Shown here in pieces: positions 14,401 to 24,150 of a DNA stretch of 64,000 bases. Under the pieces are notes generated by a model. That model ran no database searches and had not been told where the DNA came from. It saw only the letters and a program-made list of their open reading frames with translations. The translations under genes and the position numbers were made by a program. Source of the DNA: Anastatus disparis. Its lineage: Eukaryota; Arthropoda; Insecta; Hymenoptera; Eupelmidae. The stretch spans positions 8,618,001 to 8,682,000 of the forward strand of contig JAFFSR010000237.1 of assembly GCA_017163975.1 (NCBI GenBank), written 5' to 3'. Every line of letters begins with the position of its first letter. Position 1 is the stretch's first letter.

Positions 14401-15139
14401 CAAATAAAATTTCCGTTCTCGTTTCTTCGAGATTCTTATCGAGGCTAATTTTTATAATGCAACGTTACGCGTTAATTATTCTTGCGTAACGTTGAATCGA
14501 AGGTGAAAAAATTCGTCAGTCGAAAGAATAAAAGATCGGATTCAAATGAGTATAATCGCGAATATTATAATTAAATTTTGAATTTAAGATGATCGAAGCG
14601 CATGGAATTTTTTAAACGAAGATCAGTGCATTACTTTGAGCTATATATTTCGATAACGCGATGCATTTATTGGAGTACGATGAACCAACAGATTAACATA
14701 TGACGTAAAATTAAGAAAAAAAAAACAATCAAAATTTTAAATCGACTAAAACAAAATTAAAATTGCAGATATAAGAGACTGTTAAAAAAAAAAAAACCAA
14801 AATAATTTTTTTTTACCTCAACAAAGCGTCATCGCAATAATTATACTCGGAAAGTTCGGCCTCGACGAGATCGTGCTTTAATTCGAGTACTCTGCCGTAA
14901 GTCGAATCCAGTAAGCGTCTGAGTAACGGACGTTTTTGCGGCTGAATTGTTTGATCGTAGCATTCCTCGAGTCTGTTGCCAATGTCGATGTAACGCACGT
15001 AGAGTTCGGCTAATTGCTTGCGAGCTTCCGATCTTTCCTTTAAAATTTTTGATGATTGAACGATACTGTCAAGCTGGACCGCTGCTTCGAGGAGAGATTG
15101 CGTCTCGCGCCATAGGATTGTGTACGGATCGGTTGACAT
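8445..15139 (-). CDS. IQCA1: IQ and AAA domain-containing protein 1 / dynein regulatory complex subunit 11
   Basis: DRC11 is a subunit of the nexin-dynein regulatory complex, which links outer doublets in motile axonemes; in insects it would be expected in sperm flagella and perhaps chordotonal cilia. I model 11 coding exons: 14817-15139, 14098-14278, 13634-13844, 12852-13129, 12302-12620, 11364-11648, 10612-10856, 9597-9884, 8872-8964, 8659-8776 and 8445-8557. All introns are GT-AG and the phases join without a break. The product is 817 aa, close to the human protein by recall (about 820). Landmarks are the N-terminal RLEECYDQTIQPQKRPLLRR, the segment LELRIPRYF at about 174-182, an IQ motif at about 210-228 (AAMKIQKVWRGYVTRRK), a Lys/Ser-rich acidic linker, a basic stretch before LTPDRTTESLFEELL, and the AAA region. 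The Walker A-like loop (566-573, GPRGSGKR) has Arg where Thr/Ser is usual, and the Walker B strand (VIFMEG) lacks the DE pair, so ATP hydrolysis is doubtful. The C-terminus has KEPVYKEEEDAF and a Lys-rich tail. Confidence 0.93.
11084..11314. repeat. Dispersed repeat copy B in DRC11 intron 6, bounded by direct repeats
   Basis: Positions 11098-11271 match the repeat at 4345-4516. This copy lies between two identical 21-base direct repeats (11084-11104 and 11294-11314) that start AACATCTTGATG and end in an A/T run. The 4345 copy lacks the repeated block, so it looks like a target-site duplication made on insertion into this intron. The host intron is 10857-11363, and the exon borders on both sides are intact. 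Confidence 0.7.
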
Positions 15140-15554
15140 TGTCGTTGATTGAAGGGAAATAAGATGATAGTTGCCTGTAAAATAGATCGCGTTGTGAAAT
15201 TAAAGTTATGAAAATTAATTTAATTTCTTTATTGAAAATTAACAATATTTATAAATAATTAGATATTCGTTTTAAAAATATGAGACATCTTTATTATTCT
15301 ATTTGAATATTTTAATTATAATTTTATTTCTTTAAGAATTATTTTAGTAGAATATTAAAATTTTTAATTGCGTCTATGTGAAAATGACTTTTGTGGATTA
15401 TTATTAATAACTGTTATTAAATGTGAAAATAGAGGTATTAATAAAAATTATTTATAATTATTAATAGTCTTTCACGTTTTCAAAAGTTTGAAAATCTGTA
15501 AAAAATTTATTGTTATTTACACTTATAAACAGCTAGTTACATTTTTTTTTTAAA

Positions 15555-15748
15555 TTTATTTAATGTCGCTGTATTTATACTATTATTGCGATGCTAATTA
15601 GCGACGGAGATTGTCAATGTAGTTTTTGAACAAAGCACATATATCGTATACAGTGGTGCTTGTATCAATCGGTCGAGAGCGGGATTCGAACTCGGATCTT
15701 CGAGATTATAAATCCATCGCTCTACCGACTGAGCCACTGAAGACCTCA
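15555..15748 (-). mobile_element. tRNA-derived SINE, copy 4
   Basis: Reverse-orientation full-length copy between the DRC11 and CSN3 starts. On the displayed strand it reads TTTAATGTCGCTGTATTTAT, then GATGCTAATTAGCGACGGAG, CAGTGGTGCTTGTATCAATC, the B-box complement GGGATTCGAACTC and the A-box complement GCTCTACCGACTGAGCCACT. The A box is close to a functional tRNA consensus. The 3' hairpin arms (GTCGCT and AGCGAC) pair perfectly. Confidence 0.88.
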
Positions 15749-16529
15749 AATTGAACAATTTTTACAGTTATTGACAATTATAAAAATTTCTTGCACTATC
15801 TATGGAAAATTTTTAAATTTTTAAATATTTTAACGATTGTTAATATAATTTTTAATAACAGTTAATTACTAACTGTTGTTAAAAACTATCAGTAACTTTA
15901 AATAATTGCAAACAGTTGTAAATAACTATTATTAATATATGTCAATTTTCACAATTAATAATGGTTATTAGCAATTATTAAAAAAATTGTTTATATGCCA
16001 ACGAAATAGAATTAGAAATACAGACTTACGCTAACACTTAGTTAAAGATCGCTTCTATAAAATAACTTTAACAAAGTTTAAATTAATATTTTGGTATAAA
16101 AATAATTTTTCATCCAGATGATTGTCTTTACAGCAAGATGTGACGAATAATGCATCTGTACGAACACAAACGTTTGTTTCATGTTTGTTTCCAAGATAAA
16201 TTAAAATTGTTTGATCAATATTTTGTACACATTAATATTATGATTATTAATTTATTTAGTCTAACTAGCATTACTTACTTTTATTTCATAGATTTCATCA
16301 TGTATTTTACAAAAGTAACTTATATTTGTTAATTGTATCGTTTATATTAAAATTATAAATAATTTACATGTAATTAAAACAATTCAGATAATATAAAATT
16401 GAAAAAAATTATTTCATGCGTTATTTAAAAATTTAATCATTAAATTATTGTGAAATTTCTTAATACTTGCTTTAAATTAATCGATAAATAAATAAAAGAA
16501 CGTTTAACAATTGTTAAAACAAATAAAGC

Positions 16530-16809
16530 GCTGCGCGACATGTTTGCGCAGACAGATGCGCAGAGATGAGCAAAAAATCTGGAACGTGCGTGTGAGGGCA
16601 ACCGGCTATAAAGAATACAACTTTGCGGCATCTTGTATGTTGTGTATATACATGTATATATACAAAGGAGATCGTGATATTACCTTCGCTTTTTCTTTCG
16701 TTGCTTAGAAAAAAATTTTATCAAATCTCACCGAGAATAATACGAGATTGATTCTCGTGACCGGTGATGCACTAGTGCACTTTTTTTTTCCGATTTATAC
16801 CATCGAATA
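16530..16809 (+). promoter_or_regulatory. Putative CSN3 promoter and 5' leader
   Basis: This GC-richer patch ends at the CSN3 start codon. It contains two TGCGCAG words near 16548-16563 (TTTGCGCAGACAGATGCGCA), which resemble NRF-1-type half sites, and the perfect 12-bp palindrome TGCACTAGTGCA at about 16768-16779. A pyrimidine run and CCGATTTATACC follow just before the start. No canonical TATA box is well placed. Promoter function is inferred from position and composition only. Confidence 0.45.
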
Positions 16810-18658
16810 ATGGCATCGCAACTCGAGCAGTTTGTTAACAATGTTCGGACTCTGTCCTCAGAAGGTAAGTAATTATTTTTTTTATATTAAGAAACATAAC
16901 CTATAGAGTTACTTGTATGATTTTTTATTATAATTTTTTTAATGATAAAAAAATTTTGGTGTTATTAATCTGATTTAGATTTGATGATAATTGTTTATTT
17001 TTAGGAAATTTCCGGGAACTGAATAATGTATTAAACAAATATAATGAGGTTCTGACAAGGCACGGTCAGCATCTTGATAATGTTTTGGAAACATTGGACC
17101 TGCAGCAGCACTCACTTGGAATACTTGCTGTTCTATGTGCCAAACTTACAATTTATATGTCAGGCAATGTTACTTTAGAGACTTTTAAGCCATTGTTGAA
17201 TCTAGTTCAAGAGTTTATTATTGGATGTAACGGAGAGCAAGTTCGATTTGCCACTGAACCTTGTACGTTTGACAATTTTTACTTATTTTTGATGGCTTAA
17301 TTGAAAGAGTATTGAAATTATTTATTTTTATATATGTTACTAAATCTTAAAACTTGTTTAATTTAAATTTGAATAATTTTCAAGTTCATACTTTTCTGTT
17401 GTTATTTTAAACTCTAATCACATTATGTACAAAAATATGTATAATCAATTAAAAAACTATATTAATTTTATTTGATATTTTTTCATAGATGCAGAACTAT
17501 GTCATCAACTTACAAATGCACTTGTAGAAGTAAAATTGCCTATTCGAGGAATCTTTGTGCTTTGCAGAGCAATTCGAAAGATTCAACTATTTGATAGTCA
17601 GTTAACTTCGATACATGGCGATCTTTGCAAGCTTTGCCTTCTTGCAAAATGTTTCAAACCTGCCTTAGAATTTCTTAACATTGACATTACTGGTATTAGT
17701 ATAGAAGATGATGCGAAGCACTTTTTACTTTACTTTTACTATGGAGGAATGATTTATACAGCTCTGAAAAATTATGATAGAGCATTGTACTTTTTTGAAG
17801 TTTGTGTAATGACACCTGCAACTGCAGTCAGTCATATCATGCTAGAAGCATACAAAAAGTATATTCTTGTATCGTTGATCTTGAATGGAAAAATTATCAC
17901 TCTTCCAAATTACACAAGTAATTTGATCAAAAGGTAATATTTAGTTTTTGCTTTTCCTTCATAATACTAATTATATCTAAATTTATTATAAGTTCTTAAA
18001 CTTTCTTTTTAACATAGACATATAAAGAGATTAAGTCATTCTTATCAAGACTTAGCAACTGCTTATGCAACAAACAGTTGCGAAGAAGTACAGAAAATAA
18101 TTACTAAATATGAAGAAATTTTTGACAGGGACAATAATACAGGGTTAGTTAAGCAAGTGCTAAGTGTCTTATATAAAAAAAATATTCAAAGACTTACAAA
18201 CACTTTTTTGACATTGAGCTTGACGGATGTTGCTGCTCGAGTTAAGTTACCTAGTCCAGCAGTTGCAGAGAAATACATATTGAATATGGTAAAAATTTAT
18301 TAATATATAATAAATACAAAATTTAAAATAAAAAAAATATTAAATGCAATATCTTTTGTAGATTGAAGATGGTGAAATTTTTGCTACCATCAATCAAAAA
18401 GATGGTATGGTTATATTTCATGATGACCCTGAAAAATATGATTCACCGCAGATGCTGGCAAAATTAGAAAAAGAAATGGCAGAATGTGCAGAACTTGGTA
18501 AAAAGGTGCTAGAAATGGAAGAAGAAGTAATTGTATCTCCACAATATGTTCGAAAAGCTTGTGGTCAAAGTGATCAAGATGATCAAGCAGCAGGTCCACC
18601 CCAAACTAATGTTTCAAATGCTCAGAGTCAACCAAAACACAACACATACTCCATGTAA
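16810..18658 (+). CDS. CSN3: COP9 signalosome complex subunit 3
   Basis: CSN3 is a scaffold subunit of the eight-subunit COP9 signalosome, which removes NEDD8 from cullins and so tunes cullin-RING ubiquitin ligases in nucleus and cytoplasm. Five exons are modelled: 16810-16864, 17005-17262, 17489-17933, 18018-18288 and 18362-18658. All borders are GT-AG and the frame is continuous, giving 441 aa against about 423 in human by recall. Diagnostic segments are the N-terminal [32 protein letters not shown] after the second intron, and the helical repeat region with [22 protein letters not shown]-terminal PCI module follows, with [20 protein letters not shown], then [18 protein letters not shown] in the winged-helix part. 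The C-terminal tail is Gln/Ser-rich, as in other animals. A polyadenylation signal AATAAA lies at 18990-18995. Confidence 0.96.
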
Positions 18659-19752
18659 CACAAATAAGACTATTTAAGTGGAAAAGTAAATGAAATAATG
18701 AAACGATTATTAAAAGATTTTCATCAGAAATATTTTAGCCTGTTTTGTACAGCTAGATTCTATTCTTTATTTTTAATCATAGATATTTTAATTTTTGTAA
18801 ATTACTTAAATAATTATTATTTTGTATAAACTTTAAATTATTTAAAATTTCTCAAGACGTTATTGGCTAAATTATTTTTAATAAGAATAATTATCATAAA
18901 CATCTCTAGCATTGAAAACATTAAAATGTCTATTAAATTTAACATTGCATGATAATCAAGTAAGTAATTTACATAAGTTTAAAAATATCAATAAAATACA
19001 GATTTGAATCATATAATTTTCTCAAGCTTTTTAAATTAATAGAGTTTGAGATAATTTTGTAAATTTTTAAGCATAAATTAAAATATTTTTTAATTATTGG
19101 TTTTTGCTTGTTCTAAATTTATTTATCATGCAAAACAGGCTCAATGAATGAGGTGTAAATTAATTAGAAATGTGATATCTAGTTATGAGTGATTGTGTTA
19201 CATTATAAGTACAATAGCGTTCTTTCATAAACAACTTTAACAATTTACCAATAAGAAAACCTGTTCATAGTTTTTAAGCGGTAAAAACATGAAAGTATAA
19301 AGAAAAATCTAACAACTTTCAATGACTAAAAATGCTAAATAATAATGTAAGTTTATTTTGTTCTTGCAAATGAGAAAATATTTAATGCTTGAATGTTTTA
19401 AATTTCATGGCATTAAAAATTAACATTATAAGAATGGAGATAATCTGTAATTAAAAAGTTTTTAAATTAATCTCTGTATTCAAATCTTTTCACGTTATTT
19501 AAACATTGTAGCTTTGAAATACATAATTTTCTACTATCAATATTTAAAAAATAATAAGAGGTAAAAGAACAAATTTATAAAGATTGTACGATTATTAATT
19601 TTGAAGACATTCATAAGTTTTTATAAAAATAAAAATATTAATAATAAACGCTACTTCTCTTTCTTTCTTTATTAATCAAATAATTTTTTTTTTAATGTGT
19701 GATAAGTTTAAATAAACAGACGTCATACTTTTTCAATATTTATTTGCGTAAT
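18659..19752. other. Convergent 3' spacer between CSN3 and the riboside kinase gene
   Basis: About 1.1 kb of AT-rich DNA separates the two convergent stop codons. It contains the CSN3 polyadenylation signal (18990-18995) and, on the minus strand, AATAAA motifs at 19668-19673 and 19739-19744 that could serve the kinase gene. No open frame or repeat stands out. Confidence 0.6.
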
Positions 19753-20337
19753 TTAACATAAAAGTTTTTTAATTTCATTTATTACTTCATCACATAGTTC
19801 ATTTAAGCTCTTTGTACCATCAAGAAATTTTATTGATTTATGTAAATCTTCATCTAAAATCATTTCAGATTTATGTCTTATATATTCAGGCCAAACAATT
19901 TTATCAAAATATCCAGGAACGTCAGGTGGGTCATAAACTCTGTCTTTCCTTCGATCCCAGCAAACTTCTCTACTTATGTCTACAAAATACTTCTGGTCGC
20001 ATAGTTCTTGTATTGGTCTATAATTATAAATCAAAAATCCTTCAATAATTAAAAGTTTTTTATTATTACTTGTGCCATTTTCTTTGGAATCTGTAGTTTT
20101 ATGTGCGATCAATTTAAGTATATCAGAATACATTTTTGACATATCAAGGCTTGAAAGAATTTCCCAATTAAAATGGTTCAACTCTGGAATAAGAGTATGT
20201 CTTGGATCATCTTGAGGTAAAAAATATTGATCTTGATTGATTAGGATTGAATCTGGAATGCTTTCATGCACTTTTTTAGCTATACTTGTTTTTCCACTAC
20301 ACGTTGGTCCAGAAATGCCTACTATTAACCACTTCAT
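19753..20337 (-). CDS. NMRK: Nicotinamide riboside kinase
   Basis: The enzyme phosphorylates nicotinamide riboside with ATP to give nicotinamide mononucleotide, a salvage route to NAD in the cytosol. It is an intronless 194-aa frame, about the length of human NMRK1. The fold is that of uridine kinase-like P-loop kinases. The Walker A loop GPTCSGKT is at residues 10-17, and the likely catalytic Asp is D36 in NQDQYF. LNHFNWEILSSLDM follows in the substrate-binding region. The lid has RRKDRVYDPPDVPGYFDKIVWPEY in consecutive parts, with the PPD-PGYFD core typical of riboside kinases rather than uridine kinases. The start is the first Met and places the P-loop near the N-terminus as expected. It follows DPM2 on the same strand after 314 bases. 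Confidence 0.95.
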   Translation of the reverse strand: MKWLIVGISGPTCSGKTSIAKKVHESIPDSILINQDQYFLPQDDPRHTLIPELNHFNWEILSSLDMSKMYSDILKLIAHKTTDSKENGTSNNKKLLIIEGFLIYNYRPIQELCDQKYFVDISREVCWDRRKDRVYDPPDVPGYFDKIVWPEYIRHKSEMILDEDLHKSIKFLDGTKSLNELCDEVINEIKKLLC

Positions 20338-20651
20338 TTTAATATTTTTATCTTCACTTTTTAAATAATCTTGAATATAATAAAATAAATACTCAATAAG
20401 TGAACATCTTGTGGATAACTATTGCTTACTGTTTATTCATGTGCTCATAAAAAAACCTGTTATCTTAGTGTTATATAACACTTTTTTTGTGTTGTTATGT
20501 TGAATGATTTGCATCAAAGCTTATCCTCTATTTATAATTATCTAAGCATAGATACAAAATATAAAACTTTATACTTCAAGTATAAATGTAAGGCAATAAG
20601 AATTAAATTTATTAAAATATAAGAATATATTTTTATACAAATTTCACTAAT
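20338..20651. promoter_or_regulatory. Short spacer between DPM2 and the riboside kinase gene
   Basis: These 314 bases must hold both the DPM2 3' end and the kinase 5' region. A minus-strand AATAAA (20608-20613) sits about 40 bases past the DPM2 stop and is a plausible polyadenylation signal. The remainder is AT-rich. The kinase promoter is not evident from sequence motifs. Confidence 0.45.
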
Positions 20652-20906
20652 TTAATTTTTTTTATCTTTTACTTTAACACCAATGTAAGGCTTAATATGG
20701 TAAGCGGTAAATATCACTAAACCACCAATAATGCATAGTCCAGTAACAGCTGGAACCATTAATGCAATATTATGCGAGTAGAATAAAAATTGTAGTTTAC
20801 TGCCATCAATGAAAGGCCAACCGATTACCCAAACAGTGTAATATATAAAAACAAAAGTAGCTAATATTAACAATGCTTTTCCTTTCTCTCGATCAGTGCT
20901 TAGCAT
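20652..20906 (-). CDS. DPM2: Dolichol phosphate-mannose biosynthesis regulatory protein (DPM2)
   Basis: DPM2 is the small membrane subunit that stabilises the catalytic DPM1 of dolichol-phosphate-mannose synthase in the ER, feeding N-glycosylation, O-mannosylation and GPI anchors. The intronless frame gives 84 aa, the same length as the human protein by recall. There are two hydrophobic segments, at about 11-33 and 47-69. The first holds the family signature YYTVWVIGWPFID; the second has PAVTGLCIIGGLVIF. The tail KVKDKKN is lysine-rich. The start at 20906 fits the family length, but the frame stays open upstream: an in-frame ATG at 20946-20948 would add 14 residues (MNEHLISSIRRVLI) and overlaps the stop of the gene ahead. 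How this frame is translated is therefore uncertain: reinitiation, alternative splicing or its own promoter. Confidence 0.93.
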   Translation of the reverse strand: MLSTDREKGKALLILATFVFIYYTVWVIGWPFIDGSKLQFLFYSHNIALMVPAVTGLCIIGGLVIFTAYHIKPYIGVKVKDKKN

Positions 20907-20940
20907 TATTAGTACTCGTCTAATTGATGAAATCAAATGT

Positions 20941-21687
20941 TCATTCATTAAAATATTCTTCTTCGAATTTCTTAAAGTCTTCTTCTGTAAAAACGGTACT
21001 TTCTTCTTCCTTTGGTTTTTCTTCTTTAACAGTATATCGTTTGTGTACTGCACGGCTCAATATCTAAAATATTATACAAACATGAGTATTATTCAAATTT
21101 AATATTTTTAATTCTTATGTATTTTACTTACTTTATCTGATGTTTCTGAATCAATTCTATTACCACTTAATAATAAAAGTCTTTTTACATTTTCCTCTGT
21201 AGGATCTACTTTTGATGCTAATTGCTTTTTTGCTTCATGAACAGTAAGCTTACTTGAACGCTTTAAAACAGATTTGGAACCTGATCCGAATGAATATATA
21301 AATTAATAATTGATGATTAACATGTGTTCTATTAATATCTTATACTTAAAAAAAACTGTATACTCTTTATGTAATTTAATTAAGGTTAAATTCAACTAAA
21401 TAGTAAATTATTTTTATAACAAAAAATATGAAAGCCTACCTTTCTTTTTATTTTTCGTTATGAGTCTGTGATTGACAGGTATTAAATCCAGAGCACCAGC
21501 CGACTTTGTTTTCTTCTTTTTACGTTTATCTAAAAATTGCATTGTTTATATTGATTATCTCTGTTATATCTGCATGATAACAATAATTACTATTGACAAA
21601 TAATATTTATAAACTTTTCTTACCTTTATTTACGTCTGTTTCGTAGCTGAGTAATTCTAAACTTTGTCTAACTAAAGAATTTGACAT
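20941..21687 (-). CDS. RPS19BP1: Active regulator of SIRT1 / 40S ribosomal protein S19-binding protein 1 homolog
   Basis: AROS is a small nucleolar basic protein known in mammals to bind RPS19 and SIRT1 and to act in small-subunit assembly. Four exons are modelled on the minus strand: 21624-21687, 21440-21529, 21132-21280 and 20941-21063. All have GT-AG borders and a continuous frame giving 141 aa. The N-terminus SNSLVRQSLELLS matches the family opening. The middle is Lys-rich (KRKKKKTKSAGALDLIPVNH), and the C-terminal TVFTEEDFKKFEEEYF is nearly identical to the vertebrate ending, which is the strongest evidence. The stop lies 34 bases before the DPM2 start. A CRE-like TGACGTC about 200 bases upstream (21891-21897, minus) may belong to the promoter. 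Confidence 0.9.
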
Positions 21688-22525
21688 TTCGATGATATCT
21701 TGATTATTGTAATAACTTTTTTTTCAACAACATTTGCATGTTATTTTACTTAACAGTCAATTAAAGGAGGCATCACCCACGCCTGTATGTTGGGATTATA
21801 AAATTATAAACATGTGCGCATGACAAACTTATCAGACACGAATGGAACAGAAATTATGACATAATGTTCTTCTTTACCGATTGTTGATCAGACGTCATTT
21901 ACCGCCAGATGTTCAAAATTTGATTTGTTTCCGCGTGCTGCTTACATTATTTGAATATAGGGCGAAGAAATGAATTTTTAATAATTTTATGATTATTAGA
22001 TTAAAAAATAGATGAATTGTTGTAAAATTTTGATATTGAAAAATGTGAAAAATTTACATGAAAAATTTTTTTAATTTTTTTAAATATGTGGTAAAAAAAG
22101 TTAGCACTGAATCAGCTTTTTATTTTTATTGATATTAATTTTACTGAATTTTGCGATTATGACTATCTAAATAACTACTAATTTTTAATGTTTTTAAAAC
22201 AGCTGTTTGATCGTTCAAACAAACATAAAAAAATTTGGATTACGATGAATTCTTTTTACTTTGTATAGGTACTTTCTTGTTTTACTCTTATATGATTTTT
22301 TTATTTGTATTCATCAAAGCATGAAATATTTTTTAAATATTAAAATACAATATGAAAAATTGGATGACGTAATATTTTCTTATTAAAAAACATATAAAAT
22401 GTGTACGCAAAATTTTTATAAAATATATAATTTAAGAATTACCACTGTCTAAAAAAAAACTCTTAAAATCACATAATATAAGAATAATTAACAACTTTAT
22501 AAATATTTTGTCCGCTTTGTCGCAC
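21688..22525. other. Upstream region of RPS19BP1
   Basis: The first 200-250 bases are GC-richer than what follows and contain a CRE-like TGACGTC on the minus strand (21891-21897), so they probably include the RPS19BP1 promoter. The rest is AT-rich without recognisable genes. A minus-strand acceptor-like TTTTTTTTTAG near 22449 could end a short intron of the candidate exon at 22526-22681. Confidence 0.4.
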
Positions 22526-22681
22526 CTTGAAAATGTCAATCTCGTCCTTTGATGTAAACCGCCACCGCCTGGTCTAAAGGTAATCCAGGCATTATTCCTG
22601 TCATTTTCATAGCGAAAGAGATGGTAAATCTGACTAAGACTTGGCACTTGCCACGAGAGTTGATTGAATTCCATGTTTTTA
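22526..22681 (-). other. Candidate exon of an unidentified gene
   Basis: A strong acceptor (ACTTTTTTCAG) precedes position 22681 on the minus strand, and a donor (CAAG/GTGCGA) follows 22526. A 77-base intron ending in TTTTTTTTTAG could lie just beyond. Two frames are open. One runs from the acceptor to a stop at 22536 and includes FAMKMTGIMPGLPLDQAVA. The other starts with ATG at 22674 in a good context (AAACATGG) and includes MEFNQLSWQVPSLSQIYHLF. The segment is clearly GC-richer than its surroundings. I recognise neither peptide and see no partner exon upstream. It may be a terminal coding exon, a non-coding RNA exon or chance. Confidence 0.3.
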
Positions 22682-23564
22682 CTGAAAAAAGTATATATAA
22701 GTTGTAATGATATGGCAATCCAACGAGAAGGTTGCTGCTATTATGAGGAAAAAGGGTAAGGGAATAAAATAAGGAAATAAGGTAAGACTACTCGTAATAA
22801 CTTAATATAATTCTTCAAAGTTAGGATTAGATTTACTTGTGAAAGTGAATTTTATAAAATTAATTAAGTCGTACAAGTTAGAAATATTTCTGTTTAAAAA
22901 ATAACATTTCTTTTGGAATTTAAAATTAAAGTTTTACTTATGGAACAAAAGTTTAAAAAAAAATCTATTTAATGGATGAAATTCAAAAAATTTGGCTCAA
23001 TAATATGCTTATTTTTTTCAAAATCATATAAAATTAGAAAGAACCCGTGGATAAAATTTTTAGAAAGTAGCGTAATAATATACGCATTTATTTTTAAATA
23101 ATATAAAATTATTACCCAACACGTTTTTTTCTATTTTGCTATCAGACGCTGAGATCATCGATATCAAATCTACATAAAATATTACATAAATTCATAAATA
23201 AATATAGCAATCTCATGGACTGTATAGTTTTCATGAAAAACGTTTCCTATACATATCCCTTTGAACTTCCTTAAAGCTATCGCCATGCAGCCTAGCATAT
23301 TTTTATATCCTCATTTAAAAAACAAAAAAAAAGAAATTCAAAACTATAGTAAAAGCATTCCTTTGAACGTTGCATAAATTGTAATAGGCAGCGCATAGGC
23401 CGATTTATGTTATATAGGGTGTTATACGTGCAATCGAGACTCATTTCCTCGTTGCCTCTTGGAACGTTGCGTATATATACATCTTTCTACTCGTTGGGTG
23501 AAAATGATCGATTCCTGACGATGCAAAAATTATGTTACATTGATTCCTTCGAGCGCGCATGCAT

Positions 23565-23567
<3 letters not shown>

Positions 23568-23596
<29 letters not shown>
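23568..23596. repeat. (CT)n microsatellite
   Basis: About 14 uninterrupted CT units at the 3' edge of a CpG-containing patch. This is the longest pure CT run in the window. Confidence 0.9.
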
Positions 23597-23600
<4 letters not shown>

Positions 23601-23987
23601 TTATCAAAGGAAGACTATCTTTTCGCGGTGAAATATTGAAAATTATTATTTTCATGTGTATTGAGTGGAAAAAGATAAATTAATCATTATTTTTTTCTTT
23701 ATTATTGTGAAAGTTAATTGTTAATTATACTGGAGAGAGTGAGAATTTATGAAAAGAAAATGAAGCGTGTTTGAATTATCTTGTTTAAGGTACGGTGTGA
23801 TAAATGTAAGGAAATATATAATTCGAAATTAATCTTTTTTTTAAGGATTGTGCATAGCATAATGAAAATAAAAATTAATATATCATTCTTGCATAAATTT
23901 ATTTATCGAATTTTGAAAAAAAAATTACTATTTATTCTTCTGTGAATCATGAGTTTTATTTATATGGAAAATACAATTAAATAATAA

Positions 23988-24150
23988 AGGTCTTTAGTGT
24001 CTTACATGGTATAGAGCAATGGATTCATAATCTCGAGGACTCGAGTTCAAATCTCGGCCTCCCTCGATTGATAGAAGCACCACTGTACGTTATGTGCTTT
24101 TATTATAAATATATTGAAGATCAACGTTGCTAATTAACATCGCAATGAAA
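23988..24150 (+). mobile_element. tRNA-derived SINE, copy 5 (3'-truncated)
   Basis: The A box is eroded (GTCTTACATGGTATAGAGCA). The B box is changed to GAGTTCAAATCTC, and the body AGAAGCACCACTGTACGTTA is retained. After GTTGCTAATTAACATCGCAA the element stops, so the terminal GCATAAATACAGCGACG part and tail are missing. This is the most diverged copy in the window and probably an old one. Confidence 0.75.

Larger units (their letters stand above)
15140..16809. other. Head-to-head spacer between DRC11 and CSN3
   Basis: The two start codons face away from each other across 1.67 kb. The DRC11-proximal part is AT-rich with repeated AACTGTTATTAA-like words on both sides of a SINE (15555-15748). 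The last 280 bases next to CSN3 are GC-richer and look like that gene's promoter. I see no separate gene in the spacer. Confidence 0.6.
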
